Shown: positions 1 through 11,952, counted from the first letter of the stretch. The stretch is DNA of 64,000 nt from Botryotinia globosa (GCA_014898425.1 RCSZ01000002.1:2604001-2668000), one strand, 5' to 3'. Notes: generated by a model not told the origin, from the letters alone. A program made the numbers and translations.

Positions 1-2606
1 GACTACGAGGCGTGTCGATAGAATGTATTGCTTGGAATCCCTCGTTACCGACATCCTCGACCAGGGAAATACTCATTGGGACTTCGGATGGAATGATTTA
101 TGAAGGGTATATCGAAACAGCTACGGAATTTTACCGTAAAGAGGACAAATACCTAAAAGCACTTATGAGACTTCCAGATGGGCCTGTTACCGGACTGTGG
201 GTAGATCTCATTACTGGTAGGCCTGACGCCAAAGAAGTTCGACGAGTAATGGTAGCTACACAAAGTCGGGTGCTTCACTTAATAGGCAAGATTGGCCGGG
301 TGGCACATGAAGGAGGTGCATCAATATTTACACGGCTTTTCGAGACGGAACAGCCCACGGTTCATGAGTTGTCTAGGATATCTACAACTGCAGCTTCTTC
401 TCTTGTGGTGTCTCCAAATCATCCCGACTCTGCGTCTATGGAAAGTTTGACCCCAGATCGTACCTTTGCGTGGCTATCATCGCAAGGTGTATACTACGGT
501 ACATTAATGACCGCACCAGCAACCTCGGATTTAGGTGCAAGATTGTTTACCGAGGCGAAATTGTTACCCAGATCTCAATTGCCAGCTTCAGAGAACTCGA
601 TGGGTCGCAAGAAGCCAGTTCCAGATTCAATCGATTCGATTGCGTTGACTCAATGGCATATTCTTCACCTGATCGGGGGACGTGTTGTTGCCGTCAATCG
701 ACTGGATGATAGAGTGATATTTGATCAAGTGGTCTTGGAACCTGGTCAACAAGCACTGGGACTGTTCGCTGATCAAGAGAAGAACACGTTTTGGCTCTTC
801 ACTACACAAGAAATTTATGAAATTGTTGTCACAGACGAAGATAGAGATGTATGGAAAGTAATGCTGCAGACAGAACATTTTGATGCAGCCCTACGTTATG
901 CCAAAGGACCAGCTCAGAAGGATGCTGTTGCTACAGCATCTGGGGACTATCTCATTAGTAAAGGCTCATATCTTGAAGCTGCGGGGGTTTATGGAAAGAG
1001 TAGCAAACCATTTGAACAAGTTGCACTCACATTCGTTGATAACGATCAGCAAGATGCCTTACGAAAGTATCTCCTCACAAAACTCACAACTTACAGAAAG
1101 GCCTCAATTATGCAACGCATCATGATTGCAAGTTGGCTTGTTGAGATTTTCATGTCGAAGCTTAACTCTCTTGACGATACGATCGTCACTAAGGCAGAGT
1201 TATCGGAGAACTTGAATCCTACAGAGACGAGAAATCAATTGGACACAATTCGAGCTGAATATCAAGATTTCGTCACAAAATACAAAAGTGACCTTGACAA
1301 GAAGACCACCTACGATATAATTAGCAGTCACGGCAGGGAAGATGAACTTCTTTTCTTTGCTAGTGCTGTAAACGACTACAATTACGTTCTCTCCTATTGG
1401 ATTCAAAGAGAACGTTGGAAGGAGGCGTTGGATGTATTGAAGAAGCAGACAGCACCCGAAATCTTTTACAGATACAGCAGTGGACTCATGACACATGTGG
1501 CCACTGATCTTGTAGATATTCTTATAAGACACTCGGACTTGAAGCCTCGAAATCTCATTCCTGCTTTGCTGAACTACGACAAGTATTTTGAAGGGTCTCT
1601 CTCACAAAACCAAGCCATTCGTTACCTTCTGCATGTCATCAATCACCTAAACTCAACCGATGCTGCCGTGCATAATACACTAATTTCAATTTATGCCTCT
1701 CATCCATCAAAGGACGAATCGGCTCTCCTTTCGTATCTCGAATCACAAGGTGACGAGCCAAGTTTTGATTCAGACTTTGCGCTTCGACTCTGCATTCAAC
1801 ACTCGCGAGTTCAATCATGTGTACACATATATAGCACTATGGGTCAATATCTACAAGCAGTGGAACTCGCTCTAGCACATTCAGAGATAGATCTCGCCTC
1901 ACTCGTTGCCGATCGCCCTCTTTCAAATCCCCCATTACGCAAAAAACTGTGGCTCGCCGTGGCAAAGAAAGTAATTTCTCAGTCAAATGGCATTAAAACC
2001 GCCATTGAATTCCTCAAACGTTGTGATCTCCTCAAAATTGAAGATTTAATTCCCTTCTTTCCAGATTTCGTCGTCATAGATGATTTCAAAGAAGAAATAT
2101 GCGCAGCGCTTGAGGATTATAGTCGTAATATTGATTCTCTCAAGAAAGAAATGGACGAATCATCTCAAACAGCTACCAATATTAAAATTGATATCGCCGC
2201 TCTCGATCAACGCTATGCGATTGTGGAGCCGGGTGAAAAGTGCTACGTGTGCACCTTGCCGTTGCTGAGCAGACAGTTCTTTGTATTTCCTTGTCAACAT
2301 GCTTTTCACAGCGATTGTTTGGGCAAGAGAGTCATGGATCAGGTGGGAGTGGGTAGGGCAAAGAGGATCAGAGAAGTGCAGATGTCGATTAGTAAAGGTA
2401 TGGTTATGGGTGCTAAGAGGGATGCCCTGATTGCAGAGCTGGATGGTTTAGTAGCTAGTGCTTGGTAAGTCTATTTTCTCCATGCTTGTGGCGGCTCTTG
2501 TCTTGCTAACTTAACAAATAGTATCCTTTGCAGCGACTTTGCTATTAAACGAATTGATGAACCATTTGTTACGTCTGCGGATGATAAAAATGAGTGGGCA
2601 TTATAG
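1..2606 (+). CDS. VPS18: Vps18/Pep3, vacuolar sorting RING protein (5' partial)
   Basis: Core subunit shared by the HOPS and CORVET tethering complexes, which drive endosome and vacuole fusion in the cytosol at membranes. The frame is already open at base 3 and no start is visible, so the N-terminus lies outside the window. Exons are 1-2464 and 2522-2606, split by a GTAAGT...TAG intron; 848 residues are visible and fungal Vps18 is usually about 950-1000. The first half matches the Pep3/Vps18/deep-orange beta-propeller region, followed by a helical clathrin-repeat-like middle. A C-terminal RING-type finger starts with CYVC (2241-2252), continues with C-x-H-x3-H-x2-C (from 2292) and is completed only after the intron by CILC. 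That last pair is why the splice is preferred over the TAA met by reading through. The family call is firm. Confidence 0.93.
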
Positions 2607-2819
2607 GTGGATATGGCATCACATATACTTAATATGCTAGTTTATCTGAGTTTGTGCATTTGGGAGGAGTTTCTTTTGAGCTATTAAGTAGATGTTTATT
2701 ATGATGAAAATTTCTACCACCCTTACACGGCCTTTGAGTTTACCAAGACAACAATAAATGAAGTGAAGGGAACAATATCAAATTGGCCAGCCATCGCACC
2801 AATATACCCAGAGATGATA

Positions 2820-4039
2820 CTAACGCTTCTGCTTATTTGCCATAGCTCTTGACAACTCAATAATTGGACAAAGTTGTTGACTTAACGCGACCAATTCCAT
2901 CCCCTCATCAAACACCATAACTTCCATACTCAACCTTCCATACTCAACCTTCCATACTCAACCTTCCATACTCAACCTTCCATCTTTAATCTCTTTCGCC
3001 TGTGCTCTCATGAACAACCACTTCGTTCCTCCTGGCGGCAACAATTTCTTAATCTCAATACTCGTCGCCAGAGAAGTAATTATCGCGGGAGCCCGGTACG
3101 ATCCAGACTCCGCATCCACAATCTTCGCAACACCCGTTTCTCGCTCTCTCTTCTGTGCTAACCCCGCTTGCACCGTTGCAGCCTGTCCTCCCGACGCTGT
3201 TCCGGGTAAAAATTATCGAGGATGGGAAAGGAGACGAGGAGGAAACTGAGGGTTTCGTTTGTGAAGCGCGTGGAGGGATGGGTGGGGGTAAGCCATTGAT
3301 CACGGAGACTGGGGGGTTGGGAGGAGAGGGGGACGAAAATTTTGAGATAGGAGTGCACGCATCGGAAGGAGGAGCGGTGGTAGGGGGTCTGGTAGGAGAT
3401 TCAGTGCGGAGAGGTGTTGGTGCTGAGGTGGGAGATGCATGCTGGAGGGGGTAAGGGCTGCAGGGTCTGGGGAACGGGGAAGGAATCGCCTTGGGTGTGG
3501 GTGAGGTTTGTGAGGCTAGAAGGGAGGGAGGGTATAGGTTAGTTTGGTTTAGCCTAGTGAAGGGAATGGAGAATGGAGAATGAGGAGGTAAGGGGAAAGG
3601 AAGTTTACTTTATAAAACCCATCATGCATTCTTTCCCTTTTTGACTAATGGTAACGAGGATAGTGGAAGAGGACTTTCCGAGATGAATGTCTCTAATACT
3701 CAGTGTTGCGATGGAAGGAAAGAGTAGACGGAAAGATTGCCATTGCATGCTTAATACATCGGGTTGACTGTATTCGCTGTGTGTTTCGGTGAAGTATTTT
3801 TGGACCGCTTGGTGCGTCATGGACATTACTAGGCCTCCAAAGATTCCTGGGGCGGGGGTTGTGAGTTAGGATCGGGATTCTGGAATACAAGATGGAGAAC
3901 TTGGAGATATATTACTTACGTGGACCGAAACTGAATGAGCTGGGTAGATCGAGCTCGTATTCTCTATTTTGATGCATTTGATGTTTTGGGCAAGGACTTC
4001 GGGGAGAGAGGGTGGAGTTTCGATGGTGGTTTGCGCCAT
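2820..4039 (-). pseudogene. Broken hotdog-fold acyl-CoA thioesterase-like gene
   Basis: Fungal thioesterase-like (hotdog) relic. Conserved-looking blocks, in order on the minus strand, are YELDLPSSFSFGPR (to 3920), then after an intron IFGGLVMSM and SQPDVLSMQWQS with LGKSSSTILVTISQ (3609-3846), then after a second intron LTNLTHTQGDSF (from 3515), a segment with RFTNETLSF, and finally LPPGGTKWLFMRAQAKEIKDGR followed by a VALSQQ-type tail. Several lesions break it. The ATG at 4039 is out of frame with the first block (an in-frame ATG exists at 3975-3977). TGA at 3401-3403 stands where the family usually has Trp. A one-base frame change falls near 3197-3205. TGA at 2958-2960 is created by extra copies of a 14-bp repeat. 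Introns 3847-3919 and 3516-3608 still look normal, so decay may be recent. Sequencing error cannot be excluded, but four separate problems argue for a pseudogene. Confidence 0.7.
2924..2985. repeat. 14-bp minisatellite, about four copies
   Basis: The plus-strand unit ttccatactcaacc is repeated four times head to tail, followed by a further ttccat. It lies inside the 3' coding part of the thioesterase relic. A single copy would keep the minus-strand frame open to a natural stop at 2820-2822; the extra copies bring in a TGA. Confidence 0.9.
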
Positions 4040-4623
4040 TTGAAGTGAGTCGTGAAGAAGGGAAGTTTATTTGACTGGTTAGTTAGTTGTTGCAAGAAAA
4101 TTTGTGTGTTTTTGAGAAATGTGATTGGGAATTGGCCTGTTTATTGGAGATCTTGAATACAAGCACCGGTGAGTAGGTACCAGCATTTACTGTGGATTCC
4201 AACTGTTTGATACCCGTGAATACAACAGATCCGAGGTTCGTCCTGGGATTCCTTGAATAGCTCATAGCTATGATGGTGAGAGGACGAATGTTACTTTTAC
4301 TCAAGGTCGTCGTCCAGACTGTAGCTCAAGTGCCAAAAGACTTCAATTCATAAATACCATTGGTCTATTTATATTGTATGAAGTAGAACACTTCATCTAT
4401 CTTGAACATCGAATTCCATTCGAACGTCGAAGACGCAAACTAATGTTGCTCCTTCTTCCCCTAGGTCCTACAAGAAAACTAGCTAGGTATCAAAGAGAGT
4501 TATAGCATAAGTGAAATGAACAGCATTTTTTATAATTTTACTTGCTGCATTCCTCCCGAGGACTGTGGCCTAAGCTTAGGGATAATGATATGAGGCACCT
4601 CGCATGGTGCATAAATCTTCTAC
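4040..4623. other. Intergenic, no gene seen
   Basis: This is the spacer between the 5' end of the thioesterase relic and the 3' end of the DUF7730 gene. Short open frames lack coding character. No repeat array or RNA gene was recognised. Confidence 0.6.
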
Positions 4624-5676
4624 TCAAATACAGACGGCACCACGAACATTCTCGACTATCTGCCCAATACCTTCGGTATCGCTGATATTAGTCTCGAGAT
4701 CAAATCTTCTCAGTCCTCTCAGAGAACTGAGCTTGATGGCCTCCAGCATTTTTTCCAAAGGTCTCAGGAATAGCTCATCGGAATAAGGCCCAGCAGCGAT
4801 ATCTTGCAGTAGATCAAACTCCGCTCTCAACCTCAAGTTCTGCAATGCTTCCAACCGTTCCAATATTCCTAAAAAGATTTTCCATTCTGGACACTCTACG
4901 ATTGAGCCAGCTAGGCCCCAATCCTCGGTACACAAAGTCATGGATGCGTTCACATCTATTTGTAGAGATCTTATCGATTTGAGTCTTGAGGGAATAATGG
5001 TCTGTGAAAGGTGAAATAATGTCTCGGGATTGTTGACATCGAACGTGTTGCAGGAATACAAAATGGGAATTCCCTGGCTGTATAGCTGGCGACATGTGAG
5101 AAGAACAGCGAGGCAAGAATCAGATTGTGTGTAGAATGAGGAACCTTGGTAATTGCAGTACATATACTCAAAGGGCGTGTATTTTCGTCGTTGAGCATGG
5201 GGAATGCATGCACGCGCAATATCGTATTCAGAATTGGTTACATGGTCGATATTATGAGGCTGCTTACAGCGAATGTGCCCTAGTCGTCGACGACATTGGA
5301 TTAGATGAAATATGTTCCCGCCTAGAACTTCCAATAGAATCTTCTCCAGAATCTCGGGCGGTACTTGAAGGAGGCGTGCCGATGTCTTTCTATCTCTCTC
5401 ACAAGTCGAAAATACATTCGTCAAAGCCCTCCTTCGTTCGCTGGGCTCAAGAGACAATTCTCTCTTTCTCCTCTCTTCCAAGGGCTTGGGCTGATCTTCA
5501 ATCTTCCTTTTATAAGCTTTGGCCATTTCTTTTTGTTTGGCTGCCTGCATTCGACCATTACCACGTGGCTTGAAACCATCCGTGTAGATAACAAAGCAGG
5601 TAATCGGGAAACAGATGACTCCTAGCAGGACGAGTTCAGCGTAAGAGAGAAAAGAGGATATCTTCTTGGGCATCAT
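4624..5676 (-). CDS. DUF7730 domain protein
   Basis: Uncharacterised protein of a large fungal family; no function is known. It is a single exon of 350 codons from the ATG-ATG pair at 5671-5676. An in-frame ATG at 5730 would add 18 residues and cannot be excluded. An N-terminal hydrophobic stretch (ELVLLGVICFPITCFVIY) could be a signal anchor. A basic, charged segment follows, then the typical DUF7730 start LLQVPPEILEKILLEVLGG, a later LLTCRQLYSQGIPILYSCNTF block and a helical, leucine-rich C-terminus. These proteins resemble F-box-like substrate adaptors in layout, but no adaptor function is shown here. The call rests on the LPPEI...GG and CRQ...ILYS.NTF blocks. Confidence 0.75.
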   Translation of the reverse strand: MMPKKISSFLSYAELVLLGVICFPITCFVIYTDGFKPRGNGRMQAAKQKEMAKAYKRKIEDQPKPLEERRKRELSLEPSERRRALTNVFSTCERDRKTSARLLQVPPEILEKILLEVLGGNIFHLIQCRRRLGHIRCKQPHNIDHVTNSEYDIARACIPHAQRRKYTPFEYMYCNYQGSSFYTQSDSCLAVLLTCRQLYSQGIPILYSCNTFDVNNPETLFHLSQTIIPSRLKSIRSLQIDVNASMTLCTEDWGLAGSIVECPEWKIFLGILERLEALQNLRLRAEFDLLQDIAAGPYSDELFLRPLEKMLEAIKLSSLRGLRRFDLETNISDTEGIGQIVENVRGAVCI

Positions 5677-6565
5677 AATGAGCAGTAATCGGACAGGATT
5701 TGTGTTCTGCCAACAATCGATACAAGTCAAGATTGAAAGGTATTAATATTCGAAAAGATGCGAATTTTCTTTCGAACATGAATTGATGACAATCACTTGT
5801 ATATTTTGGTGTATTGAATGATTTGAATGTTTCGACTCGAAATACCTAGGTTACAAGATTGAACGCATCCCACAGATTCCAAAGCCTCGCGACCTGAATG
5901 TTGGGAAGTCCGATATAGGTATGTTATATGGGAGGAAGGCTTGAAAAAGTTACCGAGTGAGATGGGTCAACGCAAGGCAGACTGATACGAGGCAAGTACT
6001 GGGTGTCCAATGACAAATATACATATCCAGTAGCTAAAAAAGAAACCAATAGGCAACTAATTTGAGCACTTCTTGACTTGTTCAACGACTTAACGACTGG
6101 CTCGCTGACATCGAATACATGGTTGGAAACCCAGTATCAATCACGAAAGGTAGGCTGGCTCGGCTGGGTAAAGGTTGTGCTAGTGGCTCACCAGGAGCAG
6201 GGGAGTTCGTAAATAAGAAGCAGTTATAGGTTACTAACCCGGGTCTTCTCGATAACTACTCTCTCAAGCTAATGAGGATTTCTCGCACGAGACTCACGTG
6301 TGTTGTTTGGCATTGTTAGAGAAGAAGAAGAATTCTTTTGAATTGTTTGAACATTTTAGATATCGAAACGATGTTGCTAAGCTTTAAGAGATAAACGTCC
6401 TTGTAGTTCGGTCTGCGTCCTAGCTTTGCTAGCCTAGGTACCTACCTATGGAGATGTGTGGCACAAACCTAGTAAACTATTGTGGCGGTGCACTGACCTC
6501 AGCCTTAAACTTTTCGAAGCTCTCAGTCCCATCTCAAAACCATAACAACCACATCCATCATTAAA
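5677..6565. promoter_or_regulatory. Divergent intergenic region, DUF7730 / CWC2
   Basis: This 0.9-kb spacer separates the divergent DUF7730 gene and CWC2 and must hold both promoters. The last 40 bases before the CWC2 ATG are C/A-rich, as is common for fungal leaders. No defined operator or uORF was identified with confidence. Confidence 0.4.
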
Positions 6566-7800
6566 ATGGCCGAAGTCGATATCACAAGTCCTCCAACCAT
6601 GGCGCCGGTGACTGAAGCTCCGGAAGAAATCTCTACAGCCCTTACCACCACAAACAATGAAGCAGGCGCACCCGCCGAGCGCAAAGTTAAGAAAATCATC
6701 CGTCGAAAAAAGCGTCCAGCGCGTCCCCAAGTCGATCCCTCGACGATGAAGAGCGAGCCTCCTCCACAAACTGGTACTATTTTCAACATCTGGTATAACA
6801 AATGGTCAGGAGGTGATCGGGAGGATAAATATCTTTCTAAGACAGCTGCTGCGGGACGTTGCAACATTGCGAATGATACTGGATACACCAAAGCCGACAA
6901 AGTGACAGGCAGTTACTTCTGTTTGTTCTTTGCAAGGGGAATCTGTCCAAAAGGTCAGGAATGTGAATATCTACATCGATTACCAGGAATTCATGATATG
7001 TTCAATCCAAACGTTGATGTATTTGGCCGCGATAAACACTCGGATTATAGAGACGATATGGGAGGTACAGGAAGTTTCATGAGGCAGAATAGGACGATCT
7101 ATGTGGGAAGGATACATGCCAGTGATGACATTGAAGAGATTGTTGCGCGGCATTTTGCGGAATGGGGTCAGGTTGAGAGAAGTGAGTCCTGTCTCTCTCA
7201 AATGAGACGATGAATATATGCTAATCTGTAATAGTCCGAGTTCTGAACACGAGAGGTGTCGCTTTTATCACATATTCGAATGAGGCTAATGCCCAGTTTG
7301 CGAAAGAGGCAATGGCACATCAATCTTTAGACCATAATGAAATCTTAAACGTACGCTGGGCGACAGCCGATCCGAATCCGATGGCGCAAGCACGAGAGGT
7401 ACGGAGAATAGAGGAGCAAGCTGCGGAAGCTGTCCGAAGGGCATTGCCTGCAGATTTTGTGGCTGAAATAGAGGGCCGCGACCCGGAAGCACGAAAGCGT
7501 AAGAGGATAGAAGGAGGCTTTGGATTAGCAGGTTATGAGGCGCCTGATGACGTCTATTTTGCTAGAGGTGCCAATGCGGTAAACCCGGCGGGTAGACAGG
7601 GACTCGAGTTAGAAGAGGAGCAAAGACTCATGCTCGAAGCGGATGCATACGAACAGACGGAACAGAAAGAAGAGAGTGGAGGTATATTTTCCAGTAGTAC
7701 TTTGGCGGCACTAGAAAGTGCCAAGGGGTCAATTGCGACGAAACCAAAACCCACAGCATCTGCAGGGCCATTAGTAGCTTATGATAGCGACAGTGATTAA
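6566..7800 (+). CDS. CWC2: Pre-mRNA-splicing factor Cwc2
   Basis: Spliceosomal RNA-binding protein of the Prp19-associated (NTC-related) complex, homologous to human RBM22. It links the NTC to U6 snRNA at the catalytic centre in the nucleus. Exons are 6566-7181 and 7235-7800 (GTGAGT...TAG), giving 393 residues. The N-terminus is basic (KKIIRRKKRPARPQ). It is followed by the Torus region with IWYNKWSGGD and a CCCH zinc finger of the C-x7-C-x5-C-x3-H type at about residues 119-137, then an RRM beginning RTIYVGRIHA near residue 176 and NVRWATADPNP after it. The acidic C-terminus ends YDSDSD. The intron falls inside the RRM. Start and length fit the family. BUD31, another factor of the same spliceosomal region, is also encoded in this window. 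Confidence 0.95.
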
Positions 7801-8001
7801 ATGGGGGATTAATGGAGTTTAGGAGTCGGTCAACTACCGTAGTGTGGTCATGTATACTGTATAATATTCGGTTGCTTAGACGAGCCAAAATTATAGGAGC
7901 GTTGTCTCAGCTTTTAACGCAGAAGCCATAAGGGAATAAGATGGACACAATATACCAGTGTCTCATAATTGATTGCATTCTCATATGTCATTATACAACC
8001 A

Positions 8002-8994
8002 TCAGCTATTGAAAATTCTTGAATACAACATTTCATGCCTTCCAATCCATAGATCCATCACTGGTACACTTTGACCCGCATCCTCAACCTTGGTATTCCA
8101 CTCCCTCTCAATAACTTCTTTGATTCCTATTTGCACCTCCTCGCTCGCCAAGATCTTCTGGGCATGATAGGGTCCAAACATACTCGCTCTCACCGCAGCC
8201 GAAAGCAGTGCTTTCACATGACTTAACATAAATACATAGGCTGTTTGTTCTAGACTCATTCCCACAGTTGATGTAATGGCGCCAAACAAAGGAGCAAGAT
8301 GAGCTGATACAGGTGGTATCTCTCCAGACGTAGATTTAGGTGCGGAAGATATAGATTTTAGCAGCATGGAGAATTCCTTCAGTGTATTAACTCCATCGAC
8401 AGCAGTGGAAGTAGTCAACTGTGTAGACAAAGCAGCGGAAAATGATCGGTCCCAGATAGATAACAAAGCTCTTCCCTGCGCAATCGAAGCACGTCTTCCT
8501 ACAGTACACATGATCGATGAATCTTGAGCATCATCTAGATCAGCCAAATCTCCAGGGTTCCGATGCGCAGCGAGTACGAAGGGAAGAGTGGTAGATGCAT
8601 AAGAAGACAGCGAGAAGGTTAAGAAATCTGGGAATGATGATCTGGGTTTTGTGTGCGCGAGGTAGGATTCTAAACCACTGCTGAAGGCGAATGAACCGAG
8701 CGGGAGGGCGGAATCGGAGAGGAGGAGAAGGAAATGGTTGGACTGGGGAGAGAAAACTAGGGGCTGGTTAGAAAGACTTTCATCCAAAGAGATGAGTATG
8801 TTCTCACTATTGTTGATAGCAACAGGGTCTTTATCTTTCAATAATGGAGAGGATATAGCTCGATCGCCTAATCGGGCTTTTGCGGCTGCTAGTTTCCTCT
8901 CCAATTCCTGAATCTCATCCTCTATACCCCGAGATTCATTTCTTGTATCCTGAGACCTATTCTCTATATCCAGAGACTCCACTTGAAGACTCAT
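8002..8994 (-). CDS. UREF: Urease accessory protein UreF
   Basis: Nickel-urease maturation factor. UreF forms a complex with UreD and UreG that loads nickel into apo-urease in the cytosol, allowing growth on urea. It is a single exon of 330 residues. The N-terminal 60 residues carry a short coiled coil (EIQELERKLAAAKARL) not found in bacterial UreF. The core begins with the diagnostic FLLLLSDSALPLGSFAFS and SGLESYL and continues as the all-helical UreF fold, with ARASMFGPYHAQKIL towards the end. Start: the ATG at 8992-8994 is the first in frame. The gene converges with CWC2, with only about 200 bp between the stops. The family call is firm. Confidence 0.93.
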   Translation of the reverse strand: MSLQVESLDIENRSQDTRNESRGIEDEIQELERKLAAAKARLGDRAISSPLLKDKDPVAINNSENILISLDESLSNQPLVFSPQSNHFLLLLSDSALPLGSFAFSSGLESYLAHTKPRSSFPDFLTFSLSSYASTTLPFVLAAHRNPGDLADLDDAQDSSIMCTVGRRASIAQGRALLSIWDRSFSAALSTQLTTSTAVDGVNTLKEFSMLLKSISSAPKSTSGEIPPVSAHLAPLFGAITSTVGMSLEQTAYVFMLSHVKALLSAAVRASMFGPYHAQKILASEEVQIGIKEVIEREWNTKVEDAGQSVPVMDLWIGRHEMLYSRIFNS

Positions 8995-10243
8995 TGGGAT
9001 ATTATTCCACTAGATAACATGTGAGGGTTGAAGTGCGTACCAGTAACCATATTCATTCGACAACCTTGGAAATCAGATGTGGCTTTAAGCATATTTTAAA
9101 GTGTGGCTGTGGCGGTGACTACCTAGGTATAAATCCAACGGATCCAACCGTTCCAAGGTTTGTCAATGTTTCATCTCTCGAACGACTTTCGAAATTAATT
9201 CAAGGGAGCACTTATAAGATCTGACTGATTTCAATTATTGGTCGAAATTAATGGTAAAGCTTGGTTATATCTCACTCATGATAAGCAACCCCCAATGAAA
9301 CCTCATGTACACTTGCACATTTTCATCTATTCTTGGCTCCGTTTCCTGCTCATATGGGAACCGGTGAGGCTGAATTTCTTATTCATGATGTCCATAGGGC
9401 TCGGCTTACCCAGAACACATCTGTCAATTCCACGGTGCATTGATACATGGATCTAATCTTATATGTATTTTTGGATGGTGGCCCAGCACGATTCCCCTAT
9501 GTTTCGGAAGTTTTGATGAGTATCGGATCCTCTCACTGGAGCATCCTCTCAAGCATTCCAGAGCTTCTTTGGCTTCCGTTCAAGCTATTGATGTTAGGCC
9601 CTGATGTTGTTTACTGTTGGGGTTTGAATCTGAAATGTGCTACAGCATGAACCACATGCATATTCGTCAAATATGGGTGTGTTGTCTACCTATCCAATAC
9701 GTACGACGTTGTGAGTGCAACGTCTTTGTTTCTCGGGTATATATCTGCCAAGGCAGCACCCGTCGAATTCGGAGCATTTACCCAATTCGAGAAGGCCGTC
9801 AAAATTTCTTATACTTGAGTTAAAGTCACACATGCACATCTTCATACTTCTAAGCGCTCAAACCAATTACACTGCAGCAAGATTCAATTCATGACTTGAT
9901 ATTGGACATCAATCTTGTGGATAGTTTGTCGATTTTGGTATAGTTCATGAAACACTGTGCCGCAATCCTTCACTGATGCTTCTTGCTCGCCGCCCAGGCT
10001 GTGTTCATGGAGGCGGGGCTCTCCCTATGAGATTCTTACCTTCCCTATGTTACTTAAATCTCTTCCTCAGCGATATGGCAATCCCTGGTCTCAGCCTAGT
10101 GATCTTGACTCATTTCCCTGCTAAACACTGTGGATTTGACTATATAATATACAGTGTACTCAACCAAATGGCCCTTTCTCAACCAATTCATATCTAAACA
10201 TCTTAGTACTCCAATATAATTAGTACCCTACATACAAGCCAAC
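8995..10243. other. Intergenic, no gene seen
   Basis: This 1.25-kb spacer contains the divergent promoters of UreF (left) and the MARVEL-type gene (right). Several overlapping short frames occur, but none shows a family signature, splice pattern or sustained coding bias. The 60 bases before 10244 are C/A/T-rich with TATATAATATA at 10141-10151, a possible TATA element for the MARVEL-type gene. Confidence 0.5.
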
Positions 10244-10874
10244 ATGATTGTCACTTTAGCACTCCGAGTTCTTCAGGTACGCTTCTCTTCGGAATTTATG
10301 TTTCTGAACCCGTTTCGCTAACTCCAGCTAGATGTTGTTCGCTGCCGTTGTTCTAGCCTTGTCTGCGATTTTGATCAAAGGTTATGGTCCAGGTCATTCC
10401 TGGTCTCTCATCTCCTACGGATCATTCTGTGGCGGAGCAGCGATCATCATCGCAGCAATTGGTGTGGCAGCTTGTTTTGTTGAAGCTCTACAGGGAATGA
10501 TAATGCTCGTTCTCGATGGAGTTGCATCATTCTTTCTCCTCGCTGGTGGAATTGTGAGTCACTTAGCATTACATTGGCTGTTGAGTTTTTGCTAATTGGC
10601 CTATACGTAGGCATACGCCGCAACTATCAAGTTCGGCAGCTGCAGTGATTTTGATGGTTACGTCAATCTTCACAACAATCCATTCGGCTCCAGTCTCTAC
10701 AAATATCCGAGAGGACTTACTATCCAGAAAGCCATAGATGATGCTACGGGTAGATGCCGAGAAACTCAAGCGAGCACAGCATTTCTTTGGTTCACAGCGG
10801 CCTGTTTTGTTGGAACGACTGCTCTTCACTTCTTGAGCAGCAAACGTGGCGGTGGTGCTGCGAGCTACCCTTAG
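10244..10874 (+). CDS. MARVEL-type four-helix membrane protein
   Basis: Small integral membrane protein of 172 residues, probably a MARVEL-domain protein of the plasma membrane or secretory pathway. Exact function is unknown. Exons are 10244-10276, 10332-10553 and 10611-10874. All three join in phase 0, and the first encodes just 11 residues (MIVTLALRVLQ). Four hydrophobic segments are visible: a start helix running through MLFAAVVLALSAIL, one in FCGGAAIIIAAIGVAACFVEAL, one in MIMLVLDGVASFFLLAGGIAYAA and one in TAFLWFTAACFVGTTALHFL. The loop after helix 3 is Cys-containing and polar. The first intron's acceptor is taken at the second AG (CTAG) because only this keeps frame. A Nce102-like or other small tetraspan protein is the main alternative. 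Confidence 0.75.
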
Positions 10875-11952
10875 AATTTCCGAGGCTAAACATGCGATGC
10901 GGATGTAGGACTGTGATGGACTTTAATGGCGGTTATAAAACAATGGGAACAGTGATATCATTGGCGTTCAGCTGAAATTCAAGTTTGGGTGTGGGTTTGT
11001 ATGATTGGTTATACAAGAATCTTTTTCGATTCTTTGGTTTGATGAGAGATAATCCTGTCTTCGCTAGAAACAGGCACTATACCTGTTACAAATACATTCT
11101 TCAAGGCTCAAGTCATTCTTAAAGTACGCCACTTCATTGGACCTCTTTGTCTGGTGGTTTGTAGCCGATATAATACAACATCCATCCTTCTCCGATGGCC
11201 ATACATACATAAGCAATCGCATGAAAGACATCAACTCTCCCGAAATAAAAGTTCGTAACAACACCAAACTAAAGTTTCAAGCGTCTCGTGGTATTCGTCT
11301 ACTTTCATTAAGATTGTAACCCGGCTCAGCGTCCTCGACTTCTGGCATTCTAATGCGGTACCCTGATTTCCAGGAAGCTCCGCTGCCTAATATTGGCCTA
11401 CTTGGTCATGATTCTGCCAAACGGGCATTCAAATTCTATTGCCTCTGACAGAGTTTCGGATAAAGATATCCTTTGCTTCACGCTACATTAGTACTTGAGT
11501 CAAGTCTGCATAAGCATATAAGTAGCACCATCCCATCCAGTCATAGGTAACTGTCTAGATACAAGATATAGATGATTTAAAAATTTTGGTCTATCCACAG
11601 CTCCTTGGTGTTGTGATGGGCTACCGAGAGTAGGTCTTGCGTTGTGACACTGCCCGCAATGGGGTGGGTCTCTTGATACAACTGGGTTATATTGGGTTGA
11701 GCAATCCAAAATGGTGACTCACAATTGTATGGTTTGGGCTGAAGAGTTCTGTAAGTGAGATAGGTTGCTGCATGGTTGAATGGGTTTAGGAGAAACCTAT
11801 AAAACTTCAATTTCAAGCCTTGATTTCAAGCTTTGATTTCAAGCCTCTCAATCGATTTTTAAGTCAATTTGAGATTCAAATTTTCTGAGTGATTTGTGAT
11901 AGTTAATCATAGGTATCAATAGGCAATTTTGATTCAAGTGACAAGTCGTATT
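10875..11952. other. Intergenic, no gene seen
   Basis: One kilobase with no supported gene. Near 11808-11852 a 14-bp imperfect tandem motif (gatttcaagcctt-like, about three copies) is visible. The region leads into the 9-bp satellite array. Confidence 0.5.
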
